10,999 nucleotides of DNA from Methanosarcinales archaeon (lineage in GTDB: Archaea; Halobacteriota; Syntropharchaeia; Alkanophagales; Methanospirareceae), in the NCBI GenBank assembly GCA_030621945.1, contig JAUXGS010000017.1, positions 1-10,999 of the forward strand, read 5' to 3'. Position 1 is the stretch's first letter. Each line of letters starts with the position of its first letter. The notes below the pieces were generated by a model. That model was not told where the DNA came from. It worked only from the letters and a program-made list of their open reading frames with translations, and made no database searches. Position numbers and translations under genes: made by a program. This document shows positions 6,505 to 10,999 of the stretch, piece by piece.

Positions 6505-6652
6505 ATTTCATCATCCTTCTATATTTCCCATAAGGATCTTTTGGGGAGAACCTCGGAGGTTTCGGATTCTCCGTCGCACTACCACACTTCTCGCATACTT
6601 CCTTCAGGGTATATTCTCCGCATACCACACATTTCCTTATCTTTGACTTCAT
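6497..6652 (-). CDS. nop10: Nop10, H/ACA RNP subunit
   Basis: A 51-residue protein. Nop10 is a core part of archaeal H/ACA guide RNPs (with Cbf5, Gar1 and L7Ae) that make pseudouridines in rRNA. The sequence starts MKSKIRKC and has a zinc-ribbon set Cys8, Cys11, Cys20, Cys23 (KCVVCG...VCEKCG). It then has the conserved PPRFSPKDPYGKYRR (32-46) that contacts Cbf5. Length and motif order are typical of the family. AGGAAAG lies upstream of ATG 6652. The stop overlaps the start of the PAC2 gene, and 86 bp separate it from the aIF2-alpha stop. The same neighbours (S27e, aIF2-alpha, Nop10, PAC2) are found together in many euryarchaea. Confidence 0.97.
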   Translation of the reverse strand: MKSKIRKCVVCGEYTLKEVCEKCGSATENPKPPRFSPKDPYGKYRRMMKYG

Positions 6653-6738
6653 TAAAAACTTTCCTAAATACACACATTGATAGTTATGAAAGAATAAGTT
6701 ATCGCTTAGTGCTGCTTTTCTCGTTTAGAAGTGCTAAG

Positions 6739-7557
6739 CTAAGAAAGATTCCGGTAGAACTTTCCAGATCCTTCGTTTCTTTTGATTACCTCGATAGCAG
6801 TATTCGCCGCGTCGCTCAATACGCTTTCAGCCTCTTTGTAATTCGGAGCTTTGACACGTATCTTATACCTCGGTGTACCGATGTAGAAGCATTCCACTGA
6901 GGTGCCGTTGGTCGTTCCTGAGGGTTTTGTTTTTATCACCTCTTCTGCCTTCATCAATGCTTCTTTTATTATCTCCACACCGTCAGGCAAAGGACATTTG
7001 AGCTCCACATACCCGTTTATCTGAACAGAAGGGGGTTTTACGTTAGCACAAGCTATCTCGTGTATTGCATCCGCGTGTTCTTCATTTATTCCGAGTTCAA
7101 GCAACGCTCCTTTACCAACCTGCACAACATCTTCGAATGCATCATAAAGGCTGCCGTAAGCATCCAACAAGGTTATCCCAATCGCTTCGAGTTCCTCTTC
7201 ACTCATCCTAATTTTAGAGGTTGGCGCAACGAGAGCGAGGTTTAGCCACTTCTTCGCTTTCTTCTCGTTCTTCCACTCTTTTATCCTCTGCCGTTTCTGG
7301 CCGTCTTTCACCGCCTTTAAGGATAAATCTATATGCCCTCTCCGGTCATCCACATAGAGCACTTTACATACGATTTTCTGCCCCTCTCGTACGTGATCCC
7401 GCAGATGTTTCACCCAGCCGGAGGATACTTGAGCGATGTGGATAAGCCCTTCTTTGTCACCATATTCTTCAAGCGTAACAAAAGCACCAAAATTCTCAAG
7501 CTCTCTTACCGTGCAAATGACAAATTCCCCCCGCTCCGGCCAATCGTCCCGTACCAT
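6739..7557 (-). CDS. eif2a: Translation initiation factor aIF2, alpha subunit
   Basis: Alpha subunit of the aIF2 heterotrimer that brings initiator Met-tRNA to the small ribosomal subunit. The 272 residues show the three expected parts. First is an N-terminal S1-type RNA-binding domain (about 8-82: GEFVICTVRELENFGAFV, EGLIHIAQVS, GHIDLSLK). A helical domain follows (about 85-170: RQRIKEWKNEKKA, GKGALLELGI). The C-terminal alpha/beta domain (about 175-262: PPSVQINGYVELKC, GTPRYKIRVKAPNYKEAE) binds the gamma subunit. Length is normal. It starts 3 bp after the rps27e stop with GAGGTT upstream, so it belongs to the same transcript. Confidence 0.97.
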   Translation of the reverse strand: MVRDDWPERGEFVICTVRELENFGAFVTLEEYGDKEGLIHIAQVSSGWVKHLRDHVREGQKIVCKVLYVDDRRGHIDLSLKAVKDGQKRQRIKEWKNEKKAKKWLNLALVAPTSKIRMSEEELEAIGITLLDAYGSLYDAFEDVVQVGKGALLELGINEEHADAIHEIACANVKPPSVQINGYVELKCPLPDGVEIIKEALMKAEEVIKTKPSGTTNGTSVECFYIGTPRYKIRVKAPNYKEAESVLSDAANTAIEVIKRNEGSGKFYRNLS

Positions 7558-7560
7558 CTT

Positions 7561-7740
7561 CTATGTAAGAACCTCTATTATCTCGCCTTTTATCCCTGCT
7601 TTCCCTCCTCTCGGTTCAACCAGGGTTCTCCCGCAGACATTGCATTTCACACTCGTCGATGCATGATCAAATACGACCTGTTCATTTTCACAGTCATTGC
7701 ATTTGACCCTTAAAAATTTGCTATCCGTTTTTTTCTCCAT
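7561..7740 (-). CDS. rps27e: Ribosomal protein S27e (eS27)
   Basis: A 59-residue small-subunit ribosomal protein. A zinc ribbon is formed by Cys14, Cys17 (VKCNDC) and Cys33, Cys36 (VKCNVCG), followed by the typical [21 protein letters not shown] (residues 38-58). A ribosome site GGAGTG lies just before ATG 7740 and overlaps the rpl44e stop. The gene sits 3 bp downstream of rpl44e and 3 bp upstream of the aIF2-alpha gene, indicating tight translational coupling. The L44e-S27e pairing is a standard archaeal arrangement. Confidence 0.97.
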   Translation of the reverse strand: MEKKTDSKFLRVKCNDCENEQVVFDHASTSVKCNVCGRTLVEPRGGKAGIKGEIIEVLT

Positions 7741-7743
7741 TTT

Positions 7744-8022
7744 TCACTCCACTAACTCAAGCTTAGATACTCGGAAGCCTTTTCTTTGATGAGATTTCTT
7801 GCATTCAGTGCACTTATAACGGAGAAAAACCTTTTTTGTTGGCTTATCTCCCCCTGGAACTTTTGAGAATTTCCCCGCATTACCTATGCCGGACCTGCGT
7901 TTCTTCTGTCTTACTATCCAGTTCAAGGAAGAAGCTCTCCCCTTTTTTACCTTATCCACGTCGTGTACGGTATGTTTCCCACAGATAGGGCAGTAAATCC
8001 TCATGTGTTTTGGCATCTTCAT
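7744..8022 (-). CDS. rpl44e: Ribosomal protein L44e (eL42)
   Basis: A 92-residue large-subunit protein that lies near the E site. It has the zinc-binding pairs Cys11/Cys14 (YCPICGKHT) and Cys71/Cys74 (KCTECKK), and the conserved middle [15 protein letters not shown] (50-64). The beginning, MKMPK, is typical, which supports ATG 8022. A strong ribosome site, AGGAGGTGA (8038-8046), lies inside the end of gins51, about 15 nt upstream. The space between gins51 and this gene is 4 bp. Confidence 0.98.
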   Translation of the reverse strand: MKMPKHMRIYCPICGKHTVHDVDKVKKGRASSLNWIVRQKKRRSGIGNAGKFSKVPGGDKPTKKVFLRYKCTECKKSHQRKGFRVSKLELVE

Positions 8023-8026
8023 TTTT

Positions 8027-8671
8027 CTATCTCGTGTTCACCTCCTCTCCTCCATCCTCTTTTTTTCCTTCGAATCGCTCTGCAACCCCTCGCTTGCACA
8101 GTATCTCAGCGTTGGTCTTTGGCAACATAATAACATCTTCTCTTTTCACTTTATAAATTCTTCCGTCGGTGCCCATGAAGGTGGGGAGGTCTTCCAATAT
8201 CCGAACGATATGCAGTTCTTCAGTTCCGTCTTTGTCAGGGAGAGGCTCAGCAGCCGTTTTAAAAACGTGCCATGAAGGTTCTTTCTCTTCTTTTACTTCT
8301 TCACTTTCGCTTTCTTTCTCGTCCAACATCAATGCAAATAGTCTTCCCTTGCCTTCGTCTACATGACGTTTTACACCCTCAAATAGCCGCTCTTCTTCCT
8401 CTAACATCCCCTTAGGTGGTGCTTTCATGCCCGAACTAGCAAGCTTTACTATCTTTCCTACACGTCTACTGATTATATCCTCCACTTTCATCCTCGCACT
8501 CCTTATTTCATCTTCCACATGCTCGCTCCACCGTTCATCCGCTTCTTTCTTCTCCGCATCCAAACTCTCGAGGTATTCCCTCACAGCCTCACAGAAATCC
8601 CCCGGTAATTCTTGCAGTGATCCCGTGTCCTTCTCCTTGCGTAAGATCGCCCCGAGCGCCTCTATATCCAT
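8027..8671 (-). CDS. gins51: GINS complex protein, Gins51 type
   Basis: A 214-residue subunit of archaeal GINS, which joins MCM and Cdc45/RecJ-like protein in the replicative helicase complex. An alpha-helical A domain occupies about 1-115 ([22 protein letters not shown], the basic-hydrophobic [11 protein letters not shown] and [16 protein letters not shown]). An acidic linker (about 116-152, Glu-rich) leads to the small beta B domain at the C-terminus (about 153-201: [40 protein letters not shown]). A-then-B order marks the Sld5/Psf1-like (Gins51) class rather than Gins23. It lies 58 bp downstream of priS, which has functional sense since archaeal GINS is known to contact primase. No clear ribosome site precedes ATG 8671. 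Confidence 0.93.
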   Translation of the reverse strand: MDIEALGAILRKEKDTGSLQELPGDFCEAVREYLESLDAEKKEADERWSEHVEDEIRSARMKVEDIISRRVGKIVKLASSGMKAPPKGMLEEEERLFEGVKRHVDEGKGRLFALMLDEKESESEEVKEEKEPSWHVFKTAAEPLPDKDGTEELHIVRILEDLPTFMGTDGRIYKVKREDVIMLPKTNAEILCKRGVAERFEGKKEDGGEEVNTR

Positions 8672-8707
8672 CGCACTTTCTGTTTTAAGAAAGACGCTTT
8701 ACTTAAG

Positions 8708-8713
8708 AAAAAA
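8708..8713 (-). terminator. T6 run downstream of priS
   Basis: Six T on the minus strand, 17 nt after the priS stop and inside the only sizeable gap (58 bp) between priS and gins51. It may cause partial termination and so separate priS from the genes downstream, or it may have no role. Confidence 0.25.
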
Positions 8714-8729
8714 CATTTTCGTTTCTGTT

Positions 8730-9950
8730 TCACTTAATTTCCGCAACACCTCTACAGAAAAAATAAAGAGCAACGTGCTCTGGCACCGAAGCAATTTCGC
8801 CTTCTTCTACCTTATAGCTATCACCTTTCAGCCTTATCGCCGAGTCTCGAGCAACGCTTATTTCAACTGCCGAATCTCCAAATACCACAGCATCCGCTAA
8901 CGGGTCGAACTCCTTAAAGGTTTCAATTGTTAAAGGTTGTGTCTTCAAACTCGATTTTCCGTGTAGTGAGCCGGGCAGCCGTATAAGCCGTTTTACATCT
9001 GCAGTAACCGGTTCATCTATTCTATCTGCGGATTTCACGCGGACGATTTTTGTTACCGTCTTTGCTATCCCTGTCCATATCGGTTTGGCGAACAGGGGGA
9101 TTTGGCCCCTCTCTATTCTTCTCATCATAGTCTCATCCTTTGCAATTCGTAGTATCTCTTGCGCCTTCTTCCTGTTCATCTCTCCAACATCTCTTACCAT
9201 TTTTATAGCCTGCTTTTCTTCCATCACCGCTATCTCATGAAAGAACTCTATCAATTCGTTAAAAACTCGTTTCTCCCACCCCCCAGCGGATATCAATTTG
9301 CCCCATCCCTCGGGTATAAACCTCAAATCCTCTTTCCCCAACACTTTAGCACCACGCTTCTTTTCCTTCAAATCCGCAACCAAAAAACTATCCATATCAA
9401 GCCCGGTTGCCATGACATAATCCACAATCTCCCTTCTTTCTCGGCTTCCAAGTCCGCGCACCCCGCCCGTATTTATGTGGATATGATAGCCTCGTGACCC
9501 TGAAAATGCTAGTTCTATATCATCCCCAGCAAATCCAAAATCGGTGATTAAGAAGTCAATCAGTTTCAGCGTTTCTTTTTTCACGAGCTCCAACAAGTCC
9601 TCATAAGAATATTGCGGGAGTTCTGCTTCACTTACGATGTGGTCTGCATCGAGGTCAAAAATCAAGTCAGCACCGAGCCAGCCCTTTTTTGCCATATCTG
9701 CTGAGGGATATTTGTAAAGAGCGGTGGAGTAATATGCATGGGCTGGAGCATTTTCTCTAAGGTACTTCACCAAGTTATCCTTCGTGGTAAACGAAGTATG
9801 TCTTCGCATCACGAGTTTTGCAGGAAAATATTTATCAAAGAGAACAAAACCCCACTCTCGCATCCAGAAATCTTTCGGGGGTTCTATCATAGCCCGCTTA
9901 TAATACTCCTTAAATTTACTCGTCACAAATAGTTTCGTATCCTCGTTCAT
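8730..9950 (-). CDS. priS: DNA primase, catalytic small subunit PriS
   Basis: Catalytic subunit of the archaeo-eukaryotic primase, making RNA/DNA primers together with PriL (not in the window). The 406 residues contain the metal-binding DLDAD (99-103; Asp101 and Asp103), the SGSRGYHIH nucleotide-binding motif (150-158), and the late conserved block EPVTADVKRLIRLPGSLHGK (313-332) with the third acidic residue Asp318 and the SLHGK basic loop. Beginning (KEYYKRA) and length are normal. It is the first gene of the minus-strand cluster. An AT-rich TATA-like AAATAAAAATG about 20 nt before ATG 9950 suggests a very short or absent leader. A second, different primase-type gene (dnaG) lies 3 kb away. 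Confidence 0.97.
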   Translation of the reverse strand: MNEDTKLFVTSKFKEYYKRAMIEPPKDFWMREWGFVLFDKYFPAKLVMRRHTSFTTKDNLVKYLRENAPAHAYYSTALYKYPSADMAKKGWLGADLIFDLDADHIVSEAELPQYSYEDLLELVKKETLKLIDFLITDFGFAGDDIELAFSGSRGYHIHINTGGVRGLGSRERREIVDYVMATGLDMDSFLVADLKEKKRGAKVLGKEDLRFIPEGWGKLISAGGWEKRVFNELIEFFHEIAVMEEKQAIKMVRDVGEMNRKKAQEILRIAKDETMMRRIERGQIPLFAKPIWTGIAKTVTKIVRVKSADRIDEPVTADVKRLIRLPGSLHGKSSLKTQPLTIETFKEFDPLADAVVFGDSAVEISVARDSAIRLKGDSYKVEEGEIASVPEHVALYFFCRGVAEIK

Positions 9951-9963
9951 TTTACGTGCGAAG

Positions 9964-9977
9964 CATTTTTATTTGTC
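9964..9977 (-). promoter_or_regulatory. Candidate priS cluster promoter
   Basis: On the minus strand, CAAATAAAAATGC lies with its centre about 20-23 nt before ATG 9950, which would give an almost leaderless message. Another TATA-like GATAAATTC at 10011-10019 would give a leader of about 40 nt. The choice cannot be made by eye. Confidence 0.3.
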
Positions 9978-10030
9978 CTGAAAAATAGCTATCAATTCAC
10001 CTTAGACCTTGAATTTATCTCATTCTTCAG

Positions 10031-10048
10031 AAATATAGTTATACATAA
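10031..10048 (+). promoter_or_regulatory. Candidate hisG promoter
   Basis: The AT-rich AAATATAGTTATACATAA has TATA-like elements and would start transcription near 10065, about 54 nt before the hisG ATG. The rest of the leader (10080-10118) is almost all A and G and holds AAGGA (10102-10106) and AGGGA (10112-10116) as possible ribosome sites. Confidence 0.28.
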
Positions 10049-10118
10049 GATCCTTTCGATTTTCATAGTACAATAATCTAAATAAAGATAAAAAGAGAAA
10101 AAAGGAAAAATAGGGAAG

Positions 10119-10999
10119 ATGATAACCATAGCGATTCCGAAAGGCAGTTTAGAAGCACAAACCCTGCTATTGTTCAAGCAGGCAGATCTGGAGGTAAAAG
10201 TAACGAGTCGGGAATACAACCCGAAGATAGAGGACCCGAGGATAGAGAAGGTGAAGATACTCAGACCGCAAGAGATACCGGAATACGTCGAGAAGGGGTA
10301 TTTTGACATGGGCATAACCGGCAAGGATTGGATAGAGGAACGGGGTGCAGATGTAGTGGAAATAGCAGACATGAGATACAGCAAAGCGGCAGAGAAAGAA
10401 AGCACTGTAAACATCGTCTTGGCAGTCCAGGCGGATAGAACGGATATAAAAGAAGCAAAAGATATGAAGCCTCACAGTAAAATAAGCACTGAATATCCCA
10501 ACCTTACCAAATCGTTCTTTGAGAAGCTTGGCATTCCCGTGCAGATATTCTTCTCTTACGGCGCTACTGAAGCGAAGGATATGATGGAGGGCATAGTCGA
10601 GCTTACGGAGACTGGAGAGACGCTTCGGAAGAACAACTGGCGGATAATCGCTACCATGCTGGAATCGTCCACGAAGTTGATTGCGAATAAGGATTCGTGG
10701 CGTGACGAGGAGAAGAGGAGGGAGATGGAAGAGATAAGAACCTTGCTTTCCGGCGTTCTCGAAGCGCGAGGCAAGGTCCTGCTCAGCATGAACGTTGTGG
10801 AGGATATGTTGAAGGATGTAGTATCGGCGCTCCCGGCAATGAAAAGACCCACCATATCCCAACTTTATGATTCTGATATTAGCCAGCAGCGTAAGAGGTA
10901 TTACGCGGTGGAAACGGTGGTGAGCAAGCGCGAAGTGAATATTTTAATACCGATGTTGAAGAGCATGGGTGCAGAAGATATAATCGAGATAGATATCAC
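10119..10999 (+). CDS. hisG: ATP phosphoribosyltransferase HisG, long form (3' end cut by window)
   Basis: First enzyme of histidine biosynthesis: joins ATP and PRPP to make phosphoribosyl-ATP. The 293 residues present start MITIAIPKGSL and include FDMGITGKDWIEE (62-74), EYPNLTKSFFEK (125-136), the PRPP-binding region SYGATEAKDMMEGIVELTET (146-165) and IIATMLESSTKLIANK (176-191). The C-terminal part (about 220-293: GKVLLSMNV, LPAMKRPTIS, YAVETVVSKREV, IPMLKSMGAEDIIEI) is the ACT-like regulatory domain of the long HisG form, which does not need HisZ and is usually inhibited by histidine. Only a few terminal residues should be missing. An in-frame TAA at 10089-10091 and no earlier start codon fix ATG 10119 as the start. 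It diverges from priS; no other his gene is visible. Confidence 0.95.
   Translation, partial: MITIAIPKGSLEAQTLLLFKQADLEVKVTSREYNPKIEDPRIEKVKILRPQEIPEYVEKGYFDMGITGKDWIEERGADVVEIADMRYSKAAEKESTVNIVLAVQADRTDIKEAKDMKPHSKISTEYPNLTKSFFEKLGIPVQIFFSYGATEAKDMMEGIVELTETGETLRKNNWRIIATMLESSTKLIANKDSWRDEEKRREMEEIRTLLSGVLEARGKVLLSMNVVEDMLKDVVSALPAMKRPTISQLYDSDISQQRKRYYAVETVVSKREVNILIPMLKSMGAEDIIEIDI

Noticed and set aside
6704..6739. Imperfect hairpin GCTTAGTGCT / AGTGCTAAGC between the aIF2-alpha and nop10 genes
   Set aside because: The match has two non-Watson-Crick positions, no T-run follows on the minus strand, and one arm touches the aIF2-alpha stop. It is too weak to call a terminator.
10167..10862. 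Minus-strand open frame of 231 codons at the right end
   Set aside because: It is antisense to hisG, whose plus-strand frame carries recognisable family motifs throughout.

Overview
This is an archaeal chromosome segment, and the 16S rRNA identifies the group. The minus-strand 16S gene at the left end carries, at 184-201, the exact sequence that I recall as the ANME-1 specific FISH probe (ANME-1-350). The overlapping site of the ANME-1 337F primer is also intact. The source is therefore most likely an ANME-1 archaeon (Candidatus Methanophagales), an anaerobic methane oxidiser. The protein genes agree: an archaeal information-processing operon, TATA-type promoters, AT-rich intergenic DNA and a tRNA without encoded CCA.

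Layout. Positions 1-551 hold the 5' part of 16S rRNA (minus), preceded by a structured leader and promoter zone up to 790. A malic enzyme gene (minus, 791-2092) and a fumarase beta-subunit gene (plus, 2177-2764) diverge from an 85-bp intergenic region with one central TATA-like element and a 10-bp direct repeat. They act on neighbouring steps: fumarate to malate, and malate to pyruvate. argJ (minus, 2794-3993) diverges from tRNA-Val(CAC) (plus, 4154-4227) across a small AT-rich promoter region that may also encode a short upstream ORF. dnaG (plus) follows and converges on a seven-gene minus-strand cluster.

The cluster reads, in transcription order: priS (9950-8730), gins51, rpl44e, rps27e, aIF2-alpha, nop10 and a PAC2-family protein (ending at 5746). 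It joins replication initiation (primase catalytic subunit, GINS) to translation and ribosome biogenesis, with gaps of only a few bases or overlaps over most of its length. hisG (long form, plus) begins at 10119 and runs off the right edge a few residues before its expected end.

The most unusual structure is at the 3' end of dnaG. A 26-bp perfect direct repeat flanks a 39-bp, roughly 69% GC insert, which replaces the end of the reading frame by a frameshifted 14-residue tail. The repeat-spacer-repeat shape and the restored ancestral reading frame suggest insertion with target duplication, conceivably an off-target CRISPR spacer integration.
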